Both the position numbers and the translations under genes were made by a program. DNA of 64,000 bases from Kingella_B sp963529665 (GTDB taxonomy: Bacteria > Pseudomonadota > Gammaproteobacteria > Burkholderiales > Neisseriaceae), in NCBI GenBank assembly GCA_963529665.1, contig CAUSAG010000005.1:37731-101730 (forward strand), read 5' to 3'. Positions 1 through 6,839 of this stretch are shown here, in pieces (the stretch's first letter is position 1; each line of letters starts with the position of its first letter). Below the pieces are notes generated by a model. The model had not been told where the DNA came from. It saw only the letters and a program-made list of their open reading frames with translations, and searched no databases.

Positions 1-394
1 AATTGTCCAACATCAAGCCATCTACGCGTTCAAACTCTTTGGTGTTATTGGTTACCAGCGTAACGCCCAGCGACAGTGCATGGCTGGCAATCAGCAAATC
101 CAACGCACCGATGGGCGTGCCACGGCTTTGCAGTGCGTGTCGCGTTTGGGCGTAATGCCAAATGGCGCGTTCATCAAATGGCAAAATTTCCAAAGGCGCA
201 AGAAATTTTAATAACGAATTTTTATTGCGCTGCGAACCCGATTTTTCTACACCAAATGCCAATTCGCTGGCGGTAATGCTGGAAATGGTGATTTCGCCAA
301 TTTGGTATTGCTCAAACTTTTCAAATACATATTGCGGTTTTTGATTGATGATGTAGATACAAATATTGGTATCCAACATAAAACGAATGCTCAT
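1..394 (-). CDS. vapC: VapC-type PIN-domain toxin (3' end cut by window edge)
   Basis: About 131 codons are readable from an ATG at 394 down to base 1 with no stop, so the last residue or two lie outside. The product begins MSIRFMLDTNICIYIIN and carries the PIN acidic residues: Asp in LDTN, Glu in ASELAFG, and Asp in GALDLLIASHA, followed by LVTNNTKEFERV near the end. VapC enzymes are Mg-dependent ribonucleases that cleave tRNA or rRNA when freed from their antitoxin. The start overlaps the vapB stop by 4 nt (ATGA), typical of translational coupling. The length fits the family's usual 130-135 residues, so this is probably an intact gene. Confidence 0.9.
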   Translation of the reverse strand, partial: MSIRFMLDTNICIYIINQKPQYVFEKFEQYQIGEITISSITASELAFGVEKSGSQRNKNSLLKFLAPLEILPFDERAIWHYAQTRHALQSRGTPIGALDLLIASHALSLGVTLVTNNTKEFERVDGLMLDN

Positions 395-621
395 CGCAGC
401 TCTTCTCGGATTTGCTCGGCTTGTTCGCCGCGCTCTAGCACAAAATCGGGTTCAAACTCGGCAACGGCTTCGCGCAGGCTTTGCCAATCGTTGTTTTTGG
501 GGATAAGCAAAACGCCGTTGCCAAAATGCTGAATAATGACTTCTTGCGTGTCAAACTGAAAGGCTTTGGGCAGGCGAACGGCTTGCGAGCGCCCTGTGGT
601 GAATATTTTGGCAGTTTGCAT
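391..621 (-). CDS. vapB: VapB-type antitoxin (AbrB/SpoVT-like)
   Basis: The 76-residue product starts MQTAKIFTTGRSQAVRLPKA, the classic VapB N-terminal swapped-hairpin DNA-binding fold (GRSQAVRLPK). The C-terminal half, rich in Glu and Arg, should wrap the toxin. I chose the ATG at 621 over an upstream in-frame one because AAGGAC lies just ahead of it and family members begin here. It overlaps vapC by 4 nt. The pair is probably autorepressed by the VapB-VapC complex, as known for the family; no operator was identified. Confidence 0.9.
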   Translation of the reverse strand: MQTAKIFTTGRSQAVRLPKAFQFDTQEVIIQHFGNGVLLIPKNNDWQSLREAVAEFEPDFVLERGEQAEQIREELR

Positions 622-708
622 GATGTTGTCCTTTTTTGATAGGTATTGGCGCAGTATATCACGCATGATTTAAGGCAGCCTGAAATGGGGTTTTCAGGCT
701 GCCTCTGC

Positions 709-1644
709 TTATTTGCGCAACTCTTTGGGCAACACAAACACCATATTCTCTTCCACCGTGTTGCCTTGTTCTACATTATCCAGCCCCCAATCCCTAATTT
801 GCTGAATCACCTCTTGCACCAAGACCTCAGGCGCGCTCGCCCCCGCTGTTACGCCCACCTTATTCTTGCCGTTAAACCACTCGCGTTGCAGCAAAGCCGC
901 GTTGTCCACCATATACGCTTCCACGTCGCGCTGCGTTGCCACTTCACGCAAGCGATTGCTGTTAGACGAATTGGGCGAACCCACCACAATAATAATATCG
1001 CAATCGGTCGCCAAATCTTTCACCGCCGCTTGGCGGTTAGTGGTGGCGTAGCAAATGTCTTCTTTGTGCGGATTTTTGATGTTGGGAAAACGCGCGTTCA
1101 GGGCGGCGATGATGTCTGCCGTTTCGTCTACCGACAGCGTGGTTTGGCTCACATACGCCAGTTTTTCGGGATTGGGTACCACAAGATTCGCTACATCGGC
1201 AACCGTTTGCACCAGCTGCATTTTGCCGCTGGGCAGTTGCCCCATCGTGCCTTCCACTTCCACGTGTCCCGCGTGCCCAATCATGATGATTTGATAGCCC
1301 TGGGCATCCAGCCGCGCCACTTCTTTGTGCACTTTGGTAACCAGCGGGCAAGTGGCATCAAACACGCGAAAACCGCGCTCAGCAGCTTCGGCTTGCACCG
1401 CTTTGGATACGCCATGTGCCGAGTAAATCAGTGTTGCGCCTGCGGGCACTTCTGCCAAGTCGTCAATAAAAATCGCGCCTTTATCGCGCAAGCCATCCAC
1501 CACAAATTTGTTGTGTACGACTTCGTGGCGCACATAAATCGGCGCGCCAAACAGCTCTAACGCGCGTTCTACAATGGAAATGGCTCTGTCCACGCCTGCG
1601 CAGAAACCGCGCGGGTTGGCGAGCATAATGGTTTTTTGGGTCAT
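709..1644 (-). CDS. ispH: 4-hydroxy-3-methylbut-2-enyl diphosphate reductase
   Basis: The 311-residue protein (MTQKTIMLANPRGFCAGVDR) is IspH/LytB, the last step of the MEP isoprenoid pathway, converting HMBPP to IPP and DMAPP in the cytosol with a 4Fe-4S cluster. The three cluster cysteines are visible in PRGFCAGV, DATCPLV and DICYATTNRQ, and the catalytic Glu region EEGNTVEEN-like tail is present near the C-terminus (EQGNTVEENMVFVLPKELRK). An in-frame extension upstream is ignored because it reads through a DUS. uppS, also in this window, uses the same isoprenoid precursors. Confidence 0.97.
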   Translation of the reverse strand: MTQKTIMLANPRGFCAGVDRAISIVERALELFGAPIYVRHEVVHNKFVVDGLRDKGAIFIDDLAEVPAGATLIYSAHGVSKAVQAEAAERGFRVFDATCPLVTKVHKEVARLDAQGYQIIMIGHAGHVEVEGTMGQLPSGKMQLVQTVADVANLVVPNPEKLAYVSQTTLSVDETADIIAALNARFPNIKNPHKEDICYATTNRQAAVKDLATDCDIIIVVGSPNSSNSNRLREVATQRDVEAYMVDNAALLQREWFNGKNKVGVTAGASAPEVLVQEVIQQIRDWGLDNVEQGNTVEENMVFVLPKELRK

Positions 1645-1681
1645 GGTTTTTCTCTTGATGATGTTGGCGTTTTCAGGCTGC

Positions 1682-2245
1682 CTATGGGTGCACCGAGCTA
1701 GGCACAATGCTTTTTCGCACACGACGCTTGCGAAGCACAAAAATTTTCTGTTTTTCCAACCATTCATACACATAAGTTGTTCTGTGCTGGGTAATCACAT
1801 CTTCGCTCCCAGCGATGTTGCTGTAATGGCAGTTTTCAGTGATAAATAGGCGACTGTTAGCGCGATAGTGGAAAATTTCTGTGTCTTCTTTGTTGGGAGC
1901 TATGTAGCAACCCCATAATGGATAATCAGTACCATACGGAGTCAATTCATACATTTTGCCATCGCGCACATCCACTAATGCACCGCTCAAACATCCCGTT
2001 CCGCACCCCCACGAAGCCGTAACGTAATAGCTGGCAAAATCAATTTTGCCCTGTTTGACTTCCTTATAAATGGTTTTGAATCTATCGTTGCCTAAAAAAT
2101 TTTTCAATTGCTTAGGCATTTTCACCGCAGCGCGTTTGCCTTGATAAATTTTGCCGCTGGAATAGCGAGCAAAATCATATTTCGGCGCGGCAACGGCGGC
2201 ACAGGATACGCCTGCGAGCAAGAGGAATAACAAACGATTAAACAT
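1682..2245 (-). CDS. Hypothetical exported protein, 187 aa
   Basis: No family was recognised. Residues 1-19 form a signal peptide (MFNRLLFLLLAGVSCAAVAA, cleavage after AVA-A). The mature part is basic and carries four cysteines, including WGCGTGC around residues 80-86 and one in LWGCYIAPN, that could form disulfides in the periplasm. Its stop codon TAG is the first part of TAGGCAGCC, so a DUS is fused to the gene end. It sits 22 nt downstream of lspA on the same strand and may be co-transcribed. Confidence 0.7.
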   Translation of the reverse strand: MFNRLLFLLLAGVSCAAVAAPKYDFARYSSGKIYQGKRAAVKMPKQLKNFLGNDRFKTIYKEVKQGKIDFASYYVTASWGCGTGCLSGALVDVRDGKMYELTPYGTDYPLWGCYIAPNKEDTEIFHYRANSRLFITENCHYSNIAGSEDVITQHRTTYVYEWLEKQKIFVLRKRRVRKSIVPSSVHP

Positions 2246-2267
2246 AATAATAATACGTCCTTATGTT

Positions 2268-2738
2268 TCAGGCTGCCTTTTTATGCTTCATGCTGTCAAT
2301 TGCCAGTAACACCGCGCCCACGCAGATAAAGCTGTCGGCAACATTAAACGCGGGGTAATAATGTTCGCCCCAATAAAACAGCAAAAAATCCACCACTTTT
2401 TCGTGCACAAAGCGATCGATCACGTTGCCAAACGCGCCGCCGATAATCATCGCCGCCGCCCAGTTGCCCAGCTTGCCAAATTCGTTTTTGGCAATGCCGC
2501 GCGCCAGATAGCCACTGATTGCAAACGCTAGCACAATAAATAAATATTTCTGCGCCCCGCCCATGCCTGCAAGAAAGCTAAACGCTGCGCCGGGGTTATA
2601 CACCAGCGTGAGGTCAAAAAAATGCGGGATGATGTTGAGCCGCTCTTGGTATTCAAAGCGGGCGAGAATGGCGTATTTGCTGATTTGGTCAAGGATGATG
2701 GCGGCAATTGCCACCAGCCAATAGGGTAGATATTTCAT
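2268..2738 (-). CDS. lspA: Lipoprotein signal peptidase (signal peptidase II)
   Basis: The 156-residue, four-helix inner-membrane aspartyl protease cleaves prolipoproteins before the lipid-modified Cys. Visible motifs are LDQISK near residue 20, LVYNPGAAFSFLA, and the two catalytic aspartates in NVIDRFVHEKVVDF and FNVADSFI. The final codons AAG GCA GCC TGA are a DUS: the uptake sequence supplies the last residues KAA and the stop. Substrates in this window include the lipoproteins at 33.5 and 34.5 kb. Confidence 0.97.
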   Translation of the reverse strand: MKYLPYWLVAIAAIILDQISKYAILARFEYQERLNIIPHFFDLTLVYNPGAAFSFLAGMGGAQKYLFIVLAFAISGYLARGIAKNEFGKLGNWAAAMIIGGAFGNVIDRFVHEKVVDFLLFYWGEHYYPAFNVADSFICVGAVLLAIDSMKHKKAA

Positions 2739-2897
2739 GGGTTTGCGTTGGGGAAAATAAAGCGGGGGATTGTACTGGATTTTCAGGCTGCCTTAAACAT
2801 AGGTTCTTGCCAAACAAATGAAAAATCGGGATAATGCGCGGCTTCGTTCAATGTGGCGTAGGCAAAATCCCTACGCTCGCTTTTTTAAGGAAAAAAC

Positions 2898-3119
2898 ATG
2901 AAACCTGAAATCCATCCTGATTACCATGAAGTAAACGTTACTTGCTCTTGCGGCAACAAATTTGTAACCAAATCTACCATGGAAAAAGAAAACTTCAATA
3001 TTGAGGTTTGCTCAAACTGCCATCCTTTCTACACAGGCAAACAAAAAATCGTGGACACCGCTGGTCGCGTGGATCGCTTCAATCAAAAATACGGCAATAT
3101 GTTCAAACGTTCTATTTAA
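2898..3119 (+). CDS. rpmE: 50S ribosomal protein bL31
   Basis: The 73-residue protein MKPEIHPDYHEVNVTCSCGN carries the zinc-ligand cysteines CSC and CSNC, so it is the zinc-binding (C+) form rather than the zinc-free paralogue used in zinc starvation. AAGGAAAAAAC precedes the ATG. It is monocistronic and followed at once by a strong DUS-hairpin terminator. Confidence 0.97.
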   Translation: MKPEIHPDYHEVNVTCSCGNKFVTKSTMEKENFNIEVCSNCHPFYTGKQKIVDTAGRVDRFNQKYGNMFKRSI

Positions 3120-3134
3120 TGTATTGCAGCAGAG

Positions 3135-3175
3135 GCAGCCTGAAAACGGGTTATTCGTTTTCAGGCTGCTTTTTT
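3135..3175 (+). terminator. DUS-hairpin terminator after rpmE
   Basis: GCAGCCTGAAAACG pairs with CGTTTTCAGGCTGC across a 7-nt loop and is followed by TTTTTT. Two oppositely oriented uptake sequences form the stem of a rho-independent terminator. Confidence 0.9.
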
Positions 3176-3294
3176 GTTGGTGTGTGGAATGGGTGCGGGG
3201 TGTTGATGCTGAGACAGCCTGAAAACCGTTTGCGCGGCTTTAGCTTCGCAACTCCGCTACGCTACGCAGGCTGCTTTGGTTTGTCCGTCCTTTT

Positions 3295-3768
3295 TCAGGC
3301 TGCCTTCCGCCCGCCCACCCGCGCAAAAAACACCGCCAGATAAACCAACAGCAGCACCCCATTAAGCGCCCCGTGGCGGTCTTCCGTATTTTTGGCGGCG
3401 GTAAAAGCGGCGGATACCGCAACCAGCCGGGCAGACTGAAACGCCAACGCGGAGGCTTGGTGCGAAGCGGGCAGAATAAACAGAAGGCTGTTGGCGGCAA
3501 CCACCAGCGATACCGTCAGCAGCAACAGATGTTTTTTCCTGATTTCGGCAAGGCAGAGCAGCAGGCTGCCGCCAACCAGCAGGGCAATGCCAGGCAGGGT
3601 GGCGGTGGCGACAATGTTGTCGACAAAATACCGCTGCCAGTAAAAGAACGCGCCATCCTGCACGCGCGCGCCCTGATTAAGCGCGGCAAAGGCAAGCGCG
3701 CTGCCCGCCAGCAGGTTGCCGCCGATAAAAAGCAGCACGCGGGCGGCTGTGTGAAAGTAGGGCTTCAT
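3295..3768 (-). CDS. Hypothetical membrane protein, 157 aa
   Basis: Four hydrophobic segments are visible (roughly residues 8-30, 52-74, 80-100 and 130-150), so this is probably an inner-membrane protein; I do not recognise the family. It starts 13 nt after the cytochrome b561 gene and is probably co-transcribed with it under the divergent MarR regulator. The last codons, AAG GCA GCC TGA, are a DUS giving the ending KAA-stop, as in lspA. A family-B repeat lies just downstream (about 3238-3275). Confidence 0.65.
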   Translation of the reverse strand: MKPYFHTAARVLLFIGGNLLAGSALAFAALNQGARVQDGAFFYWQRYFVDNIVATATLPGIALLVGGSLLLCLAEIRKKHLLLLTVSLVVAANSLLFILPASHQASALAFQSARLVAVSAAFTAAKNTEDRHGALNGVLLLVYLAVFFARVGGRKAA

Positions 3769-3781
3769 ATTTGGTCTCCGT

Positions 3782-4213
3782 TTACATCATGCGCTGCAAA
3801 ATTTGTTCGCCCTTGCGCTGGTGGACAACCGTCATGCCGACGTGTCCGACAATCAGCAACAGCAGGGCAAACGCTAATGCGCCGTGTGCGACGCCGAGCG
3901 GGGCTTGAAACTGCCGCGCCATGCCGCTGGCGGGCACGGCAAACATCAGCGCATACAGGGCAAGATGCCCCAGTTTCACTTTCAGGCTGCCTGCGGGGTG
4001 ACGGCGCAGGTTGCGCAACGCCCAAACAAAACGCACCGCCGCGAGCAACAGCAGTAGCACGCCAACCGCCTTATGCGGCGCAATTAGGAATTTCAGGCTG
4101 CCGTTGAGATGCCACGCCAGTGCGCTGGTAAACATAAACGCATAGCAAGCAGCCATGCCCCAATGCAAAAAGCGGGTGAACGGGGCGTAACGTTGCGGGG
4201 TGTCAGGTTTCAT
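3782..4213 (-). CDS. Cytochrome b561-family protein (short form)
   Basis: The 143-residue, four-helix protein resembles E. coli CybB. Candidate haem ligands are His in FLHWGMA (helix 1), PHKAVGVL (helix 2), AHGALAF and GHVGMTVVHQ (helix 4), and it ends LRMM-like (ILQRMM). The family moves electrons between ubiquinol and haem in the inner membrane. It is about 30 residues shorter than CybB, with the loss in the loop between helices 3 and 4. An internal DUS pair is translated as GSLKF and GSLKV. Divergence from a MarR regulator suggests induction by redox-active or phenolic compounds (inference). Confidence 0.8.
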   Translation of the reverse strand: MKPDTPQRYAPFTRFLHWGMAACYAFMFTSALAWHLNGSLKFLIAPHKAVGVLLLLLAAVRFVWALRNLRRHPAGSLKVKLGHLALYALMFAVPASGMARQFQAPLGVAHGALAFALLLLIVGHVGMTVVHQRKGEQILQRMM

Positions 4214-4235
4214 GGTTTCCTTTGCGTAATAATTT

Positions 4236-4314
4236 GGAAACCAGTTTACAAATATGGAAATCAGTTGTCAAATTATTTTACTTGAAAACCGCAACTATTT
4301 GACAACCGTTTTCC
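4236..4314. promoter_or_regulatory. Three 18-bp operator-like sites between cyt b561 and marR
   Basis: Site 1 (4236-4253) is GGAAACCAGTTTACAAAT, site 2 (4256-4273) is GGAAATCAGTTGTCAAAT, and site 3 (4297-4314) on the minus strand is GGAAAACGGTTGTCAAAT. Sites 1 and 2 are direct repeats 20 bp apart, two helical turns. Sites 2 and 3 face each other, giving a perfect 10-bp inverted repeat (GTTGTCAAAT). The position in a divergent promoter beside a MarR gene suggests these are its binding sites. Confidence 0.75.
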
Positions 4315-4327
4315 GCATTTTTTAAAC
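4299..4327 (+). promoter_or_regulatory. Candidate marR promoter
   Basis: A perfect -35 TTGACA (4299-4304) is followed after 17 nt by TTAAAC (4322-4327), a weak -10. The -35 lies inside operator site 3, which would let the regulator repress its own gene. Confidence 0.55.
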
Positions 4328-4359
4328 TCACCGCCGAAAAATCATTTGGGAAACACAGC

Positions 4360-4809
4360 ATGGACAATCAGTTAAACAGCGAAGCCCTCAGCCGCATCAC
4401 CGCCGAAATTTTCTACACCAACGGTTTACTGCTCGCATGGGGCGACCGTTTTGCCGCCGATTTGGGACTAACCTCGGCGCGCTGGCAAATGCTCGGCGCG
4501 CTGGCACACGCCGCCGAAGCGCAAACCTCGCCGCAGCTGGGCGAGCGCATGGGCATGAGCCGCCAAGGCGCGCAAAAGCAGCTCAATCTGCTGCTAGCAG
4601 ACGGTTTGGTCGCCGCCGCCGACAACCCCGCGCACAAACGCTCGCCACTTTATTCGCTTACCGAACGCGGCGCAGCGGTGTTCGCCCAAGTGCGCCAACG
4701 CTGGATGGCGCAGGCGGCGGAATGGGCGCAGGATTTGAGCGTGGAAGAATTGGCGGTGGCGGAGAAGGTATTGCTGGCGCTGGGGCAGCGGGTGAAGGCG
4801 GCGGGGTAG
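4360..4809 (+). CDS. MarR-family transcriptional regulator
   Basis: The 149-residue winged-helix protein has N- and C-terminal dimerisation helices around a core reading TSARWQMLGALA, then SPQLGERMGMSRQGAQKQL (recognition helix, about residues 58-76) and the wing NPAHKRSPLYSLTERG. MarR proteins are dimers that release DNA on binding small aromatic or oxidising ligands. It is transcribed away from the cytochrome b561 unit across three operator-like sites, so it probably controls both sides. No cysteine sensor is obvious. Confidence 0.9.
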   Translation: MDNQLNSEALSRITAEIFYTNGLLLAWGDRFAADLGLTSARWQMLGALAHAAEAQTSPQLGERMGMSRQGAQKQLNLLLADGLVAAADNPAHKRSPLYSLTERGAAVFAQVRQRWMAQAAEWAQDLSVEELAVAEKVLLALGQRVKAAG

Positions 4810-4838
4810 CAACACGCTTGCGGCAAGGTAACCAACAC

Positions 4839-4883
4839 AAAGGCAGCCTGAAAAGCATATTTCGGCTTTTCAGGCTGCCTTTT
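4839..4883 (+). terminator. DUS-hairpin terminator after marR
   Basis: AAAGGCAGCCTGAAAAG and CTTTTCAGGCTGCCTTT form a 17-bp stem with a short loop and a T-run. Confidence 0.85.
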
Positions 4884-5046
4884 GCGCATCCGCCATGCTA
4901 ATCGTTTGCACCAATGCCAACAATCGCAACCACCGCGCATCATCGTCTCTCCCCCAAACTACCAATCCCACACCAACGCAAAAAACTTCCCCATCGCCCC
5001 GCCACCCTTTATACTCCCCCATTCACCACCCCATCAGGAGCCCCCC

Positions 5047-6024
5047 ATGAGCGCCGCACACCATCACCACAACCACGACCACAGCCATGTTCACACCTCC
5101 AACAAAAAAGCGTTGGCGGTATCTTTTGTCATCATCGCAGGCTATATGCTGGTGGAAATCATCGGCGGCTGGCTCACAGGCTCGCTGGCGCTGCTTTCGG
5201 ATGCAGGGCATATGTTTTCCGATGCTCTGGCGCTGGGCTTGGCGCTGGTGGCGTTTAAATTTGGCGAAAAAGCCGTGAACGCCCGCCAAACCTTTGGCTA
5301 CAAGCGGGCGGAGATTTTGTTTGCGCTGTTTAACGGGCTCACGCTGATTGCCATCGCCGTGTTCATTATTATTGAAGCGGTGGAGCGCTTTAAGCAGCCG
5401 CCCGAAATCGCAGGCGCAGGGATGCTGGCGGTGAGCGTGCTGGGGCTGCTGGTGAACATGGTGGTGGCGTGGTATATGCTGCGCCACAGCGACACCGAGG
5501 GCAATCTGAACATGAAAAGCGCGTATTTGCACGTTCTCGGTGATTTGCTCGGCTCGCTGGGCGCGATTGTGGCGGCGTTGCTGCTGATGGCGTTTGGCTG
5601 GAAACTCGCCGACCCGATTGTGAGCCTGCTGGTGTCGCTGCTGATTGCACACAGCGGGCTGGGCGTGCTGAAAAACACCTTGCATATTTTGATGCAGGGT
5701 GCGCCCCAACATATAGACCAAGCCGTGCTGGCGGACGAAATCCGCGCTGTGCCGCAGGTGTTGGGCGTACACGATTTGCATTTGTGGACGCTCACCAGCG
5801 ATCGCCATCTGTTTTCCGCCCATCTGGTTTTGGATGGCACGATGACAGTTGGCGAAGCGCAAAGCGTGCGCCAAGCGGTGGAGCGGTTAATCCAAGCCAA
5901 AGGCATCGCGCACGTTACCTTGCAGCTGGATGCGCAAAACCATGAACACGACGAGAATTTGTATTGCAGCGATGCGGCAAGTAAAAGCCACGCGCACGAA
6001 CACGCGCATCATCACGAGCATTAA
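5047..6024 (+). CDS. Cation diffusion facilitator, zinc-type exporter (CzcD/ZitB-like)
   Basis: The 325-residue protein exports Zn2+ (possibly Co2+/Cd2+) from the cytosol by proton antiport. Six membrane helices are visible, with the metal-site motifs LLSDAGHMFSDA (HxxxD, helix 2) and YLHVLGDLLGS (helix 5), and a cytosolic C-terminal domain (LHLWTLTSD). Both ends are His-rich (HHHHNHDHSHVH and SHAHEHAHHHEH), usual for zinc carriers. The ATG at 5047 is chosen because AGGAG precedes it and the His-rich start is typical. Confidence 0.95.
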   Translation: MSAAHHHHNHDHSHVHTSNKKALAVSFVIIAGYMLVEIIGGWLTGSLALLSDAGHMFSDALALGLALVAFKFGEKAVNARQTFGYKRAEILFALFNGLTLIAIAVFIIIEAVERFKQPPEIAGAGMLAVSVLGLLVNMVVAWYMLRHSDTEGNLNMKSAYLHVLGDLLGSLGAIVAALLLMAFGWKLADPIVSLLVSLLIAHSGLGVLKNTLHILMQGAPQHIDQAVLADEIRAVPQVLGVHDLHLWTLTSDRHLFSAHLVLDGTMTVGEAQSVRQAVERLIQAKGIAHVTLQLDAQNHEHDENLYCSDAASKSHAHEHAHHHEH

Positions 6025-6036
6025 CGCGCAAACTCC

Positions 6037-6080
6037 GTTTTCAGGCTGCCTAATCCCAAGCCAAAAGGCAGCCTGAAAAC
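6037..6080. terminator. DUS inverted pair after the CDF gene
   Basis: GTTTTCAGGCTGCC and GGCAGCCTGAAAAC form a 14-bp stem; there is no long T-run, and a better terminator follows at 6094. Confidence 0.6.
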
Positions 6081-6093
6081 GAGTAAACAACAA

Positions 6094-6128
6094 AAAAACG
6101 ACTGGATTCATATTTCCCAGTCGTTTTT
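6094..6128. terminator. Bidirectional terminator between convergent genes
   Basis: AAAAACGACTGG and CCAGTCGTTTTT form a perfect 12-bp stem with an 11-nt loop. The A-run and T-run let it serve both the CDF gene on the plus strand and the metallo-hydrolase gene on the minus strand. Confidence 0.9.
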
Positions 6129-6183
6129 AATTTTGGCGACAGCATTGTATGAACATTATCACCGCACGGCGTGCAGAGTATTT

Positions 6184-6828
6184 TCAGGCTGCCCCGCCCA
6201 CATACGGATTAAACTGCTTCTCATGCCCAATCGTGGTGGTGCGGGCATGGCCGGGGATAACCAGCGTGTCATCAGGCAGCCTGAAAAGTTTGTTGCGGAT
6301 GTTGTCCAGCAAATCCTGATGATTGCCGCGCGGAAAATCGGTGCGTCCGATGCTCTCGTAAAACAACACATCGCCCGCAAGCAGCAGCTTGGCGGCGGCG
6401 CAGTAAAACACCACGTGCCCCGGAGTATGCCCAGGAATGTGCAACACTTGAAACGTGAATTGCCCAACGCTCAGCGTATCGCCATCGTGCAGCCAGCGCG
6501 TGGGCGCGAACACAGGGCAAACGGGAAAGCCGTAAGACGCGGTGGTTTCAGGCAGCGCATCCAGCAAAAATTGGTCGTCGGGATGCGGTCCGATAACGGG
6601 CACATTTTGCCTTTCCAACAGCATGGGCACGCCGCCTGCGTGGTCAAGATGCCCGTGCGTGAGCCAGATGGCGTTCAGTTTCAGGCTGCGTTTGTTCACT
6701 TCGGCGAGCAGATGTTCGGCATCGCCGCCCACGTCCACTAACACCGCATCGCGCGTTTCATCGTCCCACAGCAGCGAGCAGTTCTGGCGAAACGCGGTTA
6801 CGGGCATGATTTGAATTTGCAATGCCAT
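6184..6828 (-). CDS. MBL-fold metallohydrolase, glyoxalase II-like (YcbL type)
   Basis: The 214-residue protein has the metal-binding THGHLDHAGG, the second-site HTPGH and GDVLF, and a final PGHARTTTIGHE. Length and the lack of a separate C-terminal helical domain fit the YcbL-like type II glyoxalases, which hydrolyse S-lactoylglutathione or related thioesters in the cytosol. Substrate is not certain. A DUS is read in frame as KLFRLPDD. It starts 11 nt after the rho stop on the same strand, so it is probably the second gene of a rho unit. Confidence 0.88.
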   Translation of the reverse strand: MALQIQIMPVTAFRQNCSLLWDDETRDAVLVDVGGDAEHLLAEVNKRSLKLNAIWLTHGHLDHAGGVPMLLERQNVPVIGPHPDDQFLLDALPETTASYGFPVCPVFAPTRWLHDGDTLSVGQFTFQVLHIPGHTPGHVVFYCAAAKLLLAGDVLFYESIGRTDFPRGNHQDLLDNIRNKLFRLPDDTLVIPGHARTTTIGHEKQFNPYVGGAA

Positions 6829-6839
6829 CAGAGTGCTCC

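Noticed and set aside
646..1560. A 304-codon open frame opposite ispH
   Set aside because: ispH motifs are complete; the plus-strand frame is His/Arg-rich shadow sequence.
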